Shown: positions 1 through 8,434, numbered from the stretch's first letter. The stretch: DNA of 64,000 bases from Nostoc sp. UHCC 0702 (GCA_017164015.1 CP071065.1:4813918-4877917); one strand, 5' to 3'. Notes: generated by a model from the sequence alone, not told the origin. Translations and numbers: made by a program.

Positions 1-994
1 AACTGGCAGTGGGAATAGCAATTAGCAAGCCCAGCACTCCTCCTAATTTGGCTCCCACCAACAAGGAGATTACCACCCACACCGGATTTAAGCCAGTCAA
101 ATCGCCGAGAATGCGGGGTGCGACAAAATTAGAATTTACCTGATCAATCGCTACAGCTACAACTAAAACTTCTACTCCCAGCCAAAAGTTTTGCAACGCT
201 ACTAACAGACTAACTATAGCGATACCTATACCCGTGCCAAAGGGGAAGAGAGAGAAAAAACCAATGCCAATGCCGAAAAGTAAAGCCAGGGGAACTCGCA
301 GCCCCACAAACACCAGTGTAACTGTCACCCCCAGCACAGCACCCAGTGTTGCCTGACCGATAAAGTAATTCTGGAAATCTTTTCTCAGTAATTGTCGCAC
401 TTTTGACGTAGTTGATGGGGGAAACCACTGATAAACTCCATCCCAGAGGCGATCGCCATTTAATATCATATAAATAGTTAACACCACCGCCAGCAGCACA
501 TTGACAACAACATTGATGGTATCCACAGCAAAACTAAGAATTTGACCAGTAAATGTCTGTAGCTGGCTAGATAATCGGTCAAGAACTTGGGTAAATAAGC
601 CGCTGAAATTAATGGGAATTTGCTGTTGATTTAAAGCCCATTCCTGGAAAGTTTGCAGTTGTTGAGTCCCAGAATCAATCCAACTCGGCAAAATGTTAGC
701 CAGTTCATTAAGTTGTTGTAGGATTAGGGGAACCAAAGTGATACCTAAACCCACTAAGATCACCACAGTCAACAGCAAAACTCCCCCAATTGCCAAGTTG
801 CGTTTGATGCCTTTTGCCTGTAAAAACTGAATTGGATAGTTTAAAACAAAAGCCAGCAGGATGGCGGCGGCAACAACACTCACCAAGGGTTGAAAATACT
901 GTACAACCTGGAGCAATAGCCAACCATTGAGAATGGCAATAGGAAATGCCAATCCCATAGCTAACCATCGTGGCAGTTTGTTTGCTGATTGCAT
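1..994 (-). CDS. AI-2E family transporter (PerM-like permease), C-terminus cut by window edge
   Basis: The reverse strand encodes at least 331 residues of a hydrophobic protein that starts at the ATG at 994 and runs off the left edge. It has several long membrane segments. An amphipathic stretch (about residues 85-130) separates the N-terminal helices from a helix-rich half containing GIGIGFFSLFPFGTGIGI and, near the cut, a conserved VAIDQVNSNFVAPRILG segment, which is typical of the AI-2E/UPF0118 exporter family. Family members are inner-membrane exporters; substrates differ widely (autoinducer-2, ions, unknown), so no substrate is assigned. A tandem-repeat tract and an IS element lie directly upstream of its start. 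Only the extreme C-terminus is missing. Confidence 0.85.
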   Translation of the reverse strand, partial: MQSANKLPRWLAMGLAFPIAILNGWLLLQVVQYFQPLVSVVAAAILLAFVLNYPIQFLQAKGIKRNLAIGGVLLLTVVILVGLGITLVPLILQQLNELANILPSWIDSGTQQLQTFQEWALNQQQIPINFSGLFTQVLDRLSSQLQTFTGQILSFAVDTINVVVNVLLAVVLTIYMILNGDRLWDGVYQWFPPSTTSKVRQLLRKDFQNYFIGQATLGAVLGVTVTLVFVGLRVPLALLFGIGIGFFSLFPFGTGIGIAIVSLLVALQNFWLGVEVLVVAVAIDQVNSNFVAPRILGDLTGLNPVWVVISLLVGAKLGGVLGLLIAIPTAS

Positions 995-1039
995 TAGTGG
1001 TAACTCCACACGATATCTAACTTTATTTTGCCTCTTCGG

Positions 1040-1204
1040 GAATTGGGAATGGGGAATTGGGCATTGAGAATTGGTAATTGGTAATTGGTAATTGGTAATT
1101 GGTAATTGGTAATTGGGAATGGGGTATTGCTTCCCATCCCCCCCATCCCCCTCATCCCCCTCATCCCCCCCATCTCCCCATCTCCCCAGTCCCCAGTCCC
1201 CAGT
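1040..1204. repeat. Short tandem repeats (TAATTGG heptamers, then CATCCCC-type units)
   Basis: About six perfect TAATTGG heptamers lie around 1073-1119, flanked by GGGAATTGG variants. A second array of CCCCCTCAT/CCCAGTC-type units runs to 1204. Such arrays are typical of Nostoc-type genomes and are probably non-coding. Confidence 0.9.
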
Positions 1205-1267
1205 CTCCAAATCAAATGCTGTGTGGATTTTTCTTTATCAGAAAAATGGGTTTTAAACCCCGTCGTT

Positions 1268-1669
1268 CTACGACGGCTTTTCTTGGTCTTGAATGTATTT
1301 TTTAAGAACTTCAATTGGCGCACCTCCAACAGAGGATACAAAATAGCTAGGACTCCAAACAGCATCTTTCCCGTAAGGTTTTGGGTATCCAGCTTGACCA
1401 TATCTACGACTGGATACTCCTTTTAGTGAATTGACCATCTGGGAAATTGAAAGCTTTGGGGGATATTCTAACAAAACATGAATATGATCGGATTCTCCAT
1501 TAAATTCTAGGACATTAAAATCCATTTTTTTGGAGACTTCTACAAATGACTTGTGGATGAGTTCAAGACTTTCAGCAGTAAATATCTTTCTTTTATATTT
1601 AGTCACGCAGACCAAATGTATTTTTAGGTCTGAAACACTATGCCTTTGTTTTCTCAAACCACTTGTCAT
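1268..1669 (-). CDS. tnpA: IS200/IS605 transposase TnpA (Y1 HUH)
   Basis: This is a 133-residue Y1 transposase counted from the ATG at 1669; an upstream in-frame ATG at 1690 would add seven residues. The HUH metal-binding motif is seen in SDHIHVLLEY (about residue 60). The candidate nucleophilic tyrosine is in KKYIQDQ near the C-terminus. The length fits the family (130-155 residues). TnpA cuts and rejoins single-stranded element ends recognised through subterminal hairpins; one such hairpin overlaps its stop codon. It is divergent from tnpB, with about 50 bp between the starts. No frameshift or lost motif is visible, so it may be active. Confidence 0.9.
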   Translation of the reverse strand: MTSGLRKQRHSVSDLKIHLVCVTKYKRKIFTAESLELIHKSFVEVSKKMDFNVLEFNGESDHIHVLLEYPPKLSISQMVNSLKGVSSRRYGQAGYPKPYGKDAVWSPSYFVSSVGGAPIEVLKKYIQDQEKPS

Positions 1670-1720
1670 GTTTATCCGACCAATGTACAATACTTAAACA
1701 GACCAATTTTACCACAGAGA

Positions 1721-3044
1721 ATGAAAGCTAAATATCAGTACAGATTCTACCCAACAGACCAACAAAAGCGAAGTCTCGCTCAGTTATTTGGTTGTGTGCG
1801 TGTAGTCTGGAATGATGCGCTATTCTTCTGTAAGCAGTCTCTTGAACTACCAGGGTATAGCAAGCTTTCAGCAATGCTTACTCAAGCCAAAAAGACTCTC
1901 GGTAGAAAATGGTTAGCTGATGTTTCTTCAGTGCCATTACAACAGTCTCTTAGAGGATGTCTGAAAAGTCCTTAACTATGTATCAAATGAGTTTAGATCC
2001 CCCTAAATCCCCCTTTTTAAGGGGGACTTTAATTCTTGTTCCCCCCTTTTTAAGGGGGGTTAGGGGGGATCAGAATGTACTTAAGATAACAGCCGAATAA
2101 TTCTCAGACATCCTCTTAGACACTTGGATCTTGCCTACAAAAACTTTTTTAATTCCCGCAATGGCAAGAGAAAAGGTGGCAAAGTAGGCGCACCAAGATT
2201 TAAGAAGAAAACTAACTCACAATCTGCTGAGTTTACCAAAGCAGCATTCTCCATAAAAAATGGTAAAATTTACCTCGCCAAAATCGGAACAATCAAGCCT
2301 ATTTGGTCTAGAAATTTGCCATCCGAGCCTAGTTCATGTACTGTCGTTAAGGACTGCGCGAACCGATATTTTTTAAGCTTTGTTGTAGAGGTTGATCTGA
2401 GTTTGACGAATGCCAAAAACCAAAGTATTGGCATTGACTTGGGAATCAAAACTTTTGCTGTAATGAGCAATGGGGAGAAAGCAGAAAGTCCAGATTACTC
2501 TAGACATGACCGTAAAATCCGTAAACTACAGAGAAAGCTAGCTAGACAACAAAAAGACGGATTACGCAGAAACAAAACTAGACTTCAGATTGCTAAACAA
2601 CATAATCGAATTGCTGATACTCGCAACGATTTTCTGCACAAACTATCAACCAAAATAGTTAACAACAACCAAGTGATTGTTTTGGAAGATTTGAATGTGA
2701 TGGGAATGGTTAAAAACCGTCGATTGTCCAGGGCAATTAGTTTGCAAGGATGGCGAGAATTCAGGAATTTGTGTGAAGCTAAATCAGAAAAATCGAATAG
2801 AGAGTTTAGAGTAGTCAACAGATGGGAACCCACGAGTCAAGTGTGTTCTGATTGTGGGTTTAAATGGGGCAAAGTTGATCTTTCCATCCGTTCAATACTC
2901 TGTTTAAACTGTGGAATCGAACAGGATAGGGATGGCAACGCCGCTAAAAACATAGAAATGGTGAGTCTACTTGGCGGTGTCGGTTTCCGTCCCGTCGAAG
3001 TAGCGAACCCCAAGGGTCGGGATGGGGCATCGCCACGACCTTAA
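1721..3044 (+). pseudogene. tnpB: IS605 tnpB (RNA-guided nuclease) interrupted by a 159-bp MITE
   Basis: The first part (1721-1954, 78 codons) ends in VPLQQSLR, then stops inside inserted DNA. The second part resumes at 2121 with HLDLAYKNFF and reads to 3044. Removing 166 bp (MITE plus one duplicated target) restores one 385-codon frame, because the two parts lie in different frames that differ by 166 mod 3. All nuclease motifs are intact in the second part: RuvC-I GIDLGIKTF, RuvC-II VLEDLNVMG, the CSDCG/CLNCG zinc finger, and RuvC-III DRDGNAAKN. TnpB proteins are guided by an RNA made from the element's right end. As it stands the protein is broken, although a C-terminal fragment from the ATG at 2124 could be made. 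Confidence 0.9.
1955..2113. mobile_element. MITE-like insertion within tnpB
   Basis: The element starts GGATGTCTGA and ends TCAGACATCC, perfect inverted ends of 10 bp. It is flanked by direct copies of TCTTAGA (1948-1954 and 2114-2120; the match extends one more base upstream), as expected for a target duplication. The interior is a large palindrome of C-runs and G-runs (GATCCCCCTAAATCC and its complement) with no coding capacity. The parent transposase family is not identified from the sequence. Confidence 0.85.
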
Positions 3045-3096
3045 ACGGACAGGGAGCGACTGTAAGACTACTCCGGTAGCGAGTTGCTATGAACTG

Positions 3097-3549
3097 TCAA
3101 GACTCACCGCCCTTTAAGGGCGGTGAGTATGTCAAAAAATCCAACATAATTCGCTGATGCATCGCCCCTAAAGGTCGCACTTCACCAGCGTTTTGCGAAT
3201 AACAGTTACCTTGACGAATATCTGCCGGTGTCAATAACCCCATATCCCAGCCTTCATTCAAAACTAGTTGATTTAATTCCACCAACAGCGGTGCATGAAA
3301 AACATGTCTGATAACTTTATCATCTGGATAACAGCCGAATTCATAAAAAGGTGGTAATTCATAGCTGATTTCTTCTAAAAGTTCTCGCTTCAGTGCTATC
3401 TCTGGCGTTTCACCGGGTTCGAGATGCCCGCCAAACAGCCCCCAACAACCAGCAGCGGCAATATTGGGGATATTGTCGCGCAGTTGCATGAGAAACTTGT
3501 CTTGTTGGTAAAGAATAGCGATCGCTACATGTGCTTGTTGATTACTCAT
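3097..3549 (-). CDS. Nudix hydrolase with IS-derived C-terminus
   Basis: This is a 150-residue protein with a Nudix box at about residues 40-62 (GGHLEPGETPE followed by RELLEEI), the Mg-binding fold that hydrolyses nucleoside diphosphate-linked substrates. The usual glycine after the EE pair is serine here. The substrate cannot be told. The ATG at 3549 is the start. The last residues (TYSPPLKGGES) are encoded by the right end of the IS605 element, because its hairpin lies in frame. The native end lies on the far side of the IS, near 1212-1240, and its exact stop depends on an A-run length. The catalytic domain is complete, so the gene is probably still functional. Confidence 0.85.
   Translation of the reverse strand: MSNQQAHVAIAILYQQDKFLMQLRDNIPNIAAAGCWGLFGGHLEPGETPEIALKRELLEEISYELPPFYEFGCYPDDKVIRHVFHAPLLVELNQLVLNEGWDMGLLTPADIRQGNCYSQNAGEVRPLGAMHQRIMLDFLTYSPPLKGGES
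3103..3127 (+). other. IS605 right-end hairpin / 3' region of putative omega RNA
   Basis: CTCACCGCCC pairs with GGGCGGTGAG around a TTTAA loop. In this IS family the right end is the TnpA substrate, and the tnpB 3' region is transcribed into the guide RNA, whose guide continues into flanking DNA. The RNA itself is inferred, not seen. Confidence 0.5.
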
Positions 3550-3578
3550 AAATTTACCTAAAATTACAGTAATAAATA

Positions 3579-3992
3579 TTACTCTTCTATATAGACTTCC
3601 CCAAATTCCTGATTAGCTAAACGTATACTTTGGTAGCGAACTTTACCCTTAATGACTACTTCTACTCCTTCTTTAAGATTGCTTTGATTAGTGACAACCC
3701 AAATTGTGCCAGTGGAATCGTTAATTTGATATGCCCACCGCTTTACTAAAGGCACTCGCTTTTGCACCTTCCCTTGGATGTAAACCGTAGTTTGTTTGTT
3801 TTGTTGTGGTTTAATTTCCCGAATCGGTGTCACATTGCTGCCAAAGCTGAAGTTGCTGGCTTGAAAGCCAAGCATATTTAAGGAACCACAACTACAAAGT
3901 CCCGCTATGAGAAACAAAGTCAATCCTAAGCGGTAAGGAGTAATGCTGTGCTTGTCCCAGAACAAAAGGTAAAAATTTTTCGCTTGTTGCAT
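3579..3992 (-). CDS. Putative lipoprotein with OB-fold-like domain
   Basis: This is a 137-residue protein with an N-terminal hydrophobic segment (residues 19-32) ending in LCSC, a plausible but non-ideal lipobox. The rest looks like a small beta-barrel: QTTVYIQGKVQKRVP, then WAYQINDSTGTIWV and VVIKGKVRYQ, the strand pattern of OB-fold nucleic-acid- or ligand-binding domains. I do not recognise a named family. It lies 29 bp upstream of the Nudix start on the same strand, so the two could be co-transcribed. Its location is probably the outer face of the plasma membrane or the periplasm. Confidence 0.6.
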   Translation of the reverse strand: MQQAKNFYLLFWDKHSITPYRLGLTLFLIAGLCSCGSLNMLGFQASNFSFGSNVTPIREIKPQQNKQTTVYIQGKVQKRVPLVKRWAYQINDSTGTIWVVTNQSNLKEGVEVVIKGKVRYQSIRLANQEFGEVYIEE

Positions 3993-4059
3993 GAAGGCTA
4001 TGAGTTGAGCAAATTTTTACATCAATGCTTGTTTTGTCGCCAGTTTAAAGCTAACAAAA

Positions 4060-4300
4060 GGGACTGGGGACTGGGGACTGGGGACTGGGGACTGGGGACT
4101 GGGGACTGGGGACTGGGGACTGGGGACTGGGGACTGGGGACTGGGGACTAGATAAGAGTTTTACGAATTCCCAATTACCAATTCCCAATTCCCAATTACC
4201 AATGCCCAATTCCCAATTCCCAATTACCAATGCCCAATTCCCAATTACCAATTCCCAATTACCAATTACCAATTACCAATTACCAATTCCCCATTTCCCA
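4060..4300. repeat. GGGGACT heptamer array (about 12 copies) followed by AATTCCC/AATTACC repeats
   Basis: The run from 4060 to 4149 is an almost perfect GGGGACT heptamer array. From 4168 to about 4300 the repeats switch to CAATTCC/CAATTAC heptamers. No conserved gene is seen, although open frames run through the repeats because seven is not a multiple of three. Confidence 0.95.
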
Positions 4301-4455
4301 TGAGAAGATAAACATTGTGATCTTGTGGTTGGAGAGACGCTAGGGCATGAAACGGCAATACCATAATAGTCAACACTCAAGAGTTATTTGTCAGTGTTGA
4401 CTGCGCTACAGATAACTAAAATTTTGGAGTAAAGGCAAATCTTCTCTTAATTCTC

Positions 4456-5334
4456 ATGGAAACAAAAACTGCCAAACTTCTTGATGGTAAAGCTTTAGCC
4501 GCAAAAATTCACCAAGAACTCTCTAGTCGCATTCAAAAATCACAAGCCAAAATTGGACGCCCCCCTGGTTTAGCGGTACTGATGGTTGGCGATAATCCAG
4601 CATCAGCAGCCTATGTACGCAATAAAGAGCGAGCTTGTGCTAAAGTGGGCATTGCCTCTTTCGGCAAGCACTTTCAGGCAGAAACCACCCAAAAAGAACT
4701 AGAGGAAGTAATAGCGGCACTTAACCAAGATGAACAGGTGGATGGTATTCTGGTGCAGCTACCTTTACCTAACCACTTGGATGCTGTGACTCTGCTGCAT
4801 CAAATAGACCCCGATAAAGATGCTGACGGACTACACCCTGTGAATTTGGGGCGACTTGTGCGAGGCGAAGCAGGTTTACGCAGCTGTACGCCAGCCGGTG
4901 TGATGCGGCTGTTGCAGGAATATCAAATACCCTTAAGGGGAAAACAAGCTGTGGTAGTGGGACGTAGTATTTTGGTGGGTAAGCCGATGGCTTTGATGCT
5001 ACTAGAAGCAGATGCTACCGTTACTATTGCTCATTCGCGATCGCAAGACCTCACTGCTATCACCAAAAACGCTGATATTCTCATTGCTGCCGTTGGTCGT
5101 CCAGGATTAATTACTCCTGACATGGTGAAACCTGGCGCTGTTGTGATAGATGTAGGGATGAATCGCATTACTGATGCCAATGGCAATAGTCGCTTAGTAG
5201 GCGATGTCGATTTAGAATCAATTGCTGGGGTCGCGGAATTTATTACCCCTGTTCCTGGTGGTGTAGGCCCTATGACTGTCGCAATGCTTTTGCAAAACAC
5301 AGTAACCAGCTATTTCAAGAAGGCAGGAAGTTAA
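4456..5334 (+). CDS. folD: Bifunctional methylenetetrahydrofolate dehydrogenase / methenyltetrahydrofolate cyclohydrolase
   Basis: At 292 residues this has the full normal length for FolD. The enzyme interconverts 5,10-methylene-, 5,10-methenyl- and 10-formyl-tetrahydrofolate with NADP, supplying one-carbon units for purines and fMet. Visible family motifs are YVRNKERAC (active-site lysine region), QLPLP with DGLHPVNLGRL, the NADP-binding VVVGRSILVGKP segment and the C-terminal TPVPGGVGPMTVAMLLQNT. The start is the ATG at 4456, and the stop TAA at 5332 just precedes a GTTAGGA repeat. It is followed on the same strand by crtE at 157 bp, across a short repeat tract. Confidence 0.97.
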   Translation: METKTAKLLDGKALAAKIHQELSSRIQKSQAKIGRPPGLAVLMVGDNPASAAYVRNKERACAKVGIASFGKHFQAETTQKELEEVIAALNQDEQVDGILVQLPLPNHLDAVTLLHQIDPDKDADGLHPVNLGRLVRGEAGLRSCTPAGVMRLLQEYQIPLRGKQAVVVGRSILVGKPMALMLLEADATVTIAHSRSQDLTAITKNADILIAAVGRPGLITPDMVKPGAVVIDVGMNRITDANGNSRLVGDVDLESIAGVAEFITPVPGGVGPMTVAMLLQNTVTSYFKKAGS

Positions 5335-5372
5335 AAGTTAGGAGTTAGGAGTTAGGAGTTAGGAGTTAGGAA
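5335..5372. repeat. GTTAGGA tandem repeats
   Basis: Five near-perfect copies of GTTAGGA follow the folD stop. The same unit recurs after leuD near 26164. Confidence 0.9.
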
Positions 5373-5491
5373 TTATTAATTTTTAATTTTGAACTCCTGA
5401 TCTCAGTCATCAATTTTTCAGCTCCACAGCACCTTAAAATTGTCACGTATACGACAAACAGCTAAAAGCCCAAAATTAAAGGAATTGAAGA

Positions 5492-6421
5492 ATGGTAGCA
5501 GCCGATAACCTTCAGAAGATGCCAGAGGAAGCCACTTTTAACCTAAAAGCCTATCTCAAAGAGCGGCAAAAGATTTGTGAAGCAGCTCTGAATGAGGCTA
5601 TACCCGTGATTTATCCAGAAACGATTTATGAATCAATGCGCTACTCGCTATTAGCTGGAGGTAAGCGCTTACGCCCCATTCTCTGCCTTGCTACCTGTGA
5701 AATGATCGGTGGCACAATCGATATGGCAATGCCAGCAGCTTGTGCAGTGGAAATGATCCACACCATGTCGCTGATTCACGACGACCTGCCAGCAATGGAT
5801 AATGATGATTACCGTCGCGGTCAGCTGACGAATCACAAAGTCTACAATGAAGCGATCGCCATTTTAGCTGGTGATGGTCTGTTGGCTTTAGCTTTTGAGT
5901 TCGTTGCCGCTCAAACCCCCCAAAGCGTTCCTAGAGAGCGAGTTTTACAAGTAATTGCCCGACTTGGACGCGCACTAGGGGCTGCTGGTTTGGTCGGTGG
6001 TCAAGTGGTTGATCTCGACTCGGAAGGTAAGTCAGATATTTCCCTAGAAACCCTCAATTTTATTCATAACCACAAAACAGCTGCCTTATTAGAAGCCTCT
6101 GTGGTTTGTGGCGGAATTGTAGCTGGGGCCTCATCAGAAGATGTGCAACGACTGACTCGCTATTCTCAGAATATCGGACTGGCATTTCAGATTGTAGATG
6201 ATATTCTAGATATCACTGCGACAACAGAACAGTTAGGTAAAAGCGCTGGTAAGGATATCGCAGCCAAGAAAGTGACTTATCCCAGCCTTTGGGGCATTGA
6301 GGAATCCCGTGCTAAAGCCCAGCAGCTAATTGAGGCAGCTTGTGCAGAATTAGAACCATTTGGGGAACTAGCACAGCCACTACAAGCGATCGCTCACTAT
6401 ATCACCAGTCGCAATCACTAA
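5492..6421 (+). CDS. crtE: Geranylgeranyl diphosphate synthase (polyprenyl synthetase)
   Basis: This is a 309-residue trans-prenyltransferase. The first aspartate-rich motif is HDDLPAMDND and the second is VDDILDITA; both bind Mg-diphosphate. GGKRLRP near residue 56 is also typical. The enzyme elongates DMAPP/FPP with IPP to C20 GGPP, feeding carotenoids and the chlorophyll phytyl tail. The amino acid pattern before the first motif (HTMSLIHDDLP) is that of cyanobacterial CrtE, but chain length is inferred. An AAGGA ribosome site lies 8 bp before the ATG. The next gene starts 18 bp downstream, so they probably form an operon, as is common in cyanobacteria. Confidence 0.93.
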   Translation: MVAADNLQKMPEEATFNLKAYLKERQKICEAALNEAIPVIYPETIYESMRYSLLAGGKRLRPILCLATCEMIGGTIDMAMPAACAVEMIHTMSLIHDDLPAMDNDDYRRGQLTNHKVYNEAIAILAGDGLLALAFEFVAAQTPQSVPRERVLQVIARLGRALGAAGLVGGQVVDLDSEGKSDISLETLNFIHNHKTAALLEASVVCGGIVAGASSEDVQRLTRYSQNIGLAFQIVDDILDITATTEQLGKSAGKDIAAKKVTYPSLWGIEESRAKAQQLIEAACAELEPFGELAQPLQAIAHYITSRNH

Positions 6422-6438
6422 GTCAATACCAAAACACC

Positions 6439-6900
6439 ATGCAGGACATAGGCGACATTTTAGACAACCGGGTGCTGCTGGTTGCTCTGGTAGCTTGTTT
6501 AATTGCTCAAGCACTCAAGCTCATAATCGAACTCATCAAACATCGCAAACTAAATGTGCGTGTTTTAGTCACAACCGGAGGGATGCCCAGCGCCCACTCA
6601 GCTTTAGTTACGGCTTTAGCGGCTGGAGTTGGGCAAACCCTTGGCTGGGCATCCCCTGATTTTGCTTTGGCTACAATTTTTGCCATCATCGTCATGTACG
6701 ATGCCGCAGGAGTTCGTCAAGCTGCTGGCAAACAAGCACGTATCCTCAATCAAATGATTGATGAATTATTTCACGAAAAACCAGACTTCAGCCAAGACCG
6801 TCTCAAGGAATTGCTAGGACATACACCAGTACAAGTAATAGCTGGGTCAGCTTTGGGCATCACCATCTATTGGTTAGCGAGGTCTGCTTATGCTTACTAG
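6439..6900 (+). CDS. Divergent PAP2 family protein (DUF212/YuiD-like)
   Basis: This is a 153-residue membrane protein. The conserved segment TTGGMPSAHSALVTALA and the later YDAAGVRQAAGKQARILNQ are hallmarks of the DUF212 branch related to acid phosphatase/haloperoxidase (PAP2). There are about four membrane segments. A phosphatase role toward a lipid phosphate would fit its position right after crtE, but is not proven. An upstream in-frame ATG at 6340 would overlap crtE by 82 bp and add unrelated sequence, so the ATG at 6439 is chosen. Confidence 0.88.
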   Translation: MQDIGDILDNRVLLVALVACLIAQALKLIIELIKHRKLNVRVLVTTGGMPSAHSALVTALAAGVGQTLGWASPDFALATIFAIIVMYDAAGVRQAAGKQARILNQMIDELFHEKPDFSQDRLKELLGHTPVQVIAGSALGITIYWLARSAYAY

Positions 6901-7024
6901 TCATAAATCCAAAATCAAAACAATAGTAAGCAGCTTGATCTGGGTCAAAATTAACAATTAAAAATCAATTAGGCAAATCAGTAAAATTTTCAGATATCAT
7001 ATAGGGTTCCTATATACCACTTTG

Positions 7025-7050
7025 TAGGGGTGCAAAGCCTTGCGCCCCTA
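7025..7050. repeat. Dispersed palindrome (TAGGGGTGCA...TGCGCCCCTA)
   Basis: An inverted repeat with a short loop lies in the 550-bp gap between 6901 and 7452. This is a common intergenic palindrome type in Nostoc-like genomes, possibly a terminator for the crtE operon. The rest of 6901-7176 shows no gene. Confidence 0.6.
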
Positions 7051-7176
7051 TGACATATGTGGTTCAAATAGATGAAAACTGCTGCAAGGCGTTAATTTAG
7101 CTATTACTCCTTTCTCGCTGTAAGATTACCTGTGCAAATTTTTCTCCCCTGCTGTCTAAACGGTAATCTTCAGGTG

Positions 7177-7404
7177 ATATCAAGTTCGGCTAATTACTTA
7201 CGATCTAGTCGGTTTGCTTGGTAATAGGTAATGGGTAATGGGTAATAGGTAATACTCAAAACCAATTACCAATTACCAATACTTCGGCTTACCTCGACTT
7301 CGCTACTTCGACTGCGCTCAGCACAAGTCGGCACAAGTGCGAGAGTACAAGTTCCCAATTACCGACCTCCACAGATATCATAAGTGTTTAAACGGACATG
7401 ATAT
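7177..7404. mobile_element. MITE copy A (ATATCA ends), with an internal extra segment
   Basis: This matches the element at 25304-25466 almost base for base at both ends (ATATCAAGTTCGGCTAATTA on the left, CGACCTCCACAGATATCATA on the right). The ends are imperfect inverted repeats of each other. The core is a GGTAATGGGTAATAGGTAAT repeat facing CCAATTACCAATTACC. This copy carries about 65 extra bases (about 7287-7351) of CTTCGAC-type dispersed repeat. Confidence 0.85.
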
Positions 7405-7452
7405 GAGAAAGGAGTAGCCTATCCTTATTTCCGATTTCAGAAGAGTAAAGCG

Positions 7453-7760
7453 ATGAATTCTCCATTTCCTGGAATGAATCCTTATCTAGAAAATCCTGTT
7501 TTTTGGGCAGAAGTACATCATCGATTGATTACAGCCATAGCAGATAATATTGAGGAAAATATTCCCCCACAATACAGAGTTGCTATTGAACAACGTACTT
7601 ATTTAAGTGATGACTCCGATTCTGTATTGGTTGGTATATATCTGACTATATTTTTGTTATTTAAACTTCATACCTGATGTTGCTGTTTTTTCTCAACAAA
7701 CATTACCTCAGCCAAAGGACGAAGAAGCCAAAACTGCTGTAACTACTGCAACCGCACAAC
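7453..7760 (+). pseudogene. DUF4058 family protein, truncated and frameshifted
   Basis: The frame starts NSPFPGMNPYLENP, followed by VHHRLITAIAD and YRVAIEQRTYL, the conserved N-terminus of DUF4058 proteins (about 250 residues). After DSDSVLVGI the frame is broken by about 34 bp of AT-rich inserted sequence (about 7639-7672). The match then resumes in another frame at 7673 as PDVAVFSQQTLPQPK, up to about 7760, where similarity ends. The remaining two thirds of the gene are missing. The convergent neighbour ends at 7743. DUF4058 has no known function. It is almost certainly dead. Confidence 0.85.
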
Positions 7761-8402
7761 TGAACGCAGTAGCACTACTTTGCGACTATCTACTAAGACA
7801 GCAAAAAAACCGCGATCGTTGAGCTTTTGTAATGTGTTGTATGCTTCTTGTTGGTTGGTAGTATAAACTGCTAACAAGTAGGGGCGTTGTCCATAAGAAG
7901 CAAAACCCACGTTACCCCCCACAGTTTGTTGTACACTATTTGCTAGTTCTGGGCGGTTGAAATAATCCACCAATACGGCGTAACCTTCTCCTAGTGCTTG
8001 GGGATTATAGCTAATTGATTGAGGTGGCGAGGAAGGTTGTGATTGTGCTGTATCGGCAGGTCGTGTGGTGATAATGGCAGACAACCCGACAATATTATTG
8101 ATATATCTCGCCCAACGATTAGCATCGTCAATCTTTTTAAATCCCCCTATCCGTGTCACTGTTTCAGTGAGATATCGGCAGGTCGTGCTTTGCAGTTCAT
8201 TGGGTAAAGCACTACGCAGTTGCTTTTGATTATCTGCCGTGGGGCTGACTACCAGTAAAAGATACTCACCCGCAGTCGGCGGTTGACAAACGGGAAGAGT
8301 AGTTTGTGCAACCGCAGAAGTTATACTACCCATCAATCCCGCGATCGCTACTCCTAAAGCACTGAATAAAGGCTCAAATTTCTGCACAGAATTGGGATAC
8401 AT
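7743..8402 (-). CDS. Secreted conserved protein of unknown function, SPOR-like tail
   Basis: This is a 219-residue protein with an N-terminal signal peptide (hydrophobic residues 13-31, cleavage likely after SAVAQ). Two similar halves are visible: residues about 45-110 and 140-215 each hold a strand-helix-strand unit (EYLLLVVSP then RIGGFKKIDDANRWARYI; RPYLLAVYTTN then EAYNTLQKLNDRGFFAVLV), reminiscent of SPOR-type peptidoglycan-binding or sporadically repeated ferredoxin-like folds. A Pro/Ser-rich linker (about residues 117-130) separates them. I do not recognise a named gene. Its location is probably periplasmic. It converges on the DUF4058 remnant. Confidence 0.65.
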   Translation of the reverse strand: MYPNSVQKFEPLFSALGVAIAGLMGSITSAVAQTTLPVCQPPTAGEYLLLVVSPTADNQKQLRSALPNELQSTTCRYLTETVTRIGGFKKIDDANRWARYINNIVGLSAIITTRPADTAQSQPSSPPQSISYNPQALGEGYAVLVDYFNRPELANSVQQTVGGNVGFASYGQRPYLLAVYTTNQQEAYNTLQKLNDRGFFAVLVDSRKVVLLRSVVRLQ

Positions 8403-8434
8403 AAACTGGATTTTTTAAAAGATTCTATTTAGCT

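Larger units (their letters stand above)
1247..3138. mobile_element. IS200/IS605-family element with divergent tnpA and (interrupted) tnpB
   Basis: The element holds tnpA on the minus strand and tnpB on the plus strand. It is bounded by a left hairpin at 1260-1276 (CCGTCG-loop-CGACGG) overlapping the tnpA 3' end and a right hairpin at 3103-3127 (CTCACCGCCC/GGGCGGTGAG). No terminal inverted repeats or target duplication are expected for this family, which transposes as single-stranded DNA. The right end lies inside the 3' end of a Nudix gene, so the insertion replaced that gene's original C-terminus. The exact ends are uncertain by several bases because A-runs flank both junctions. Confidence 0.8.

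Noticed and set aside
994..1401. 135-codon minus-strand frame through the repeat tract near the permease start
   Set aside because: It is made of heptamer repeats (GTGDWGDGEMGG) plus IS end sequence and has no conserved domain.
4060..4150. CRISPR array suggested by regular repeats
   Set aside because: Units are 7 bp with no spacers, and no cas genes are present. These are short tandem repeats.
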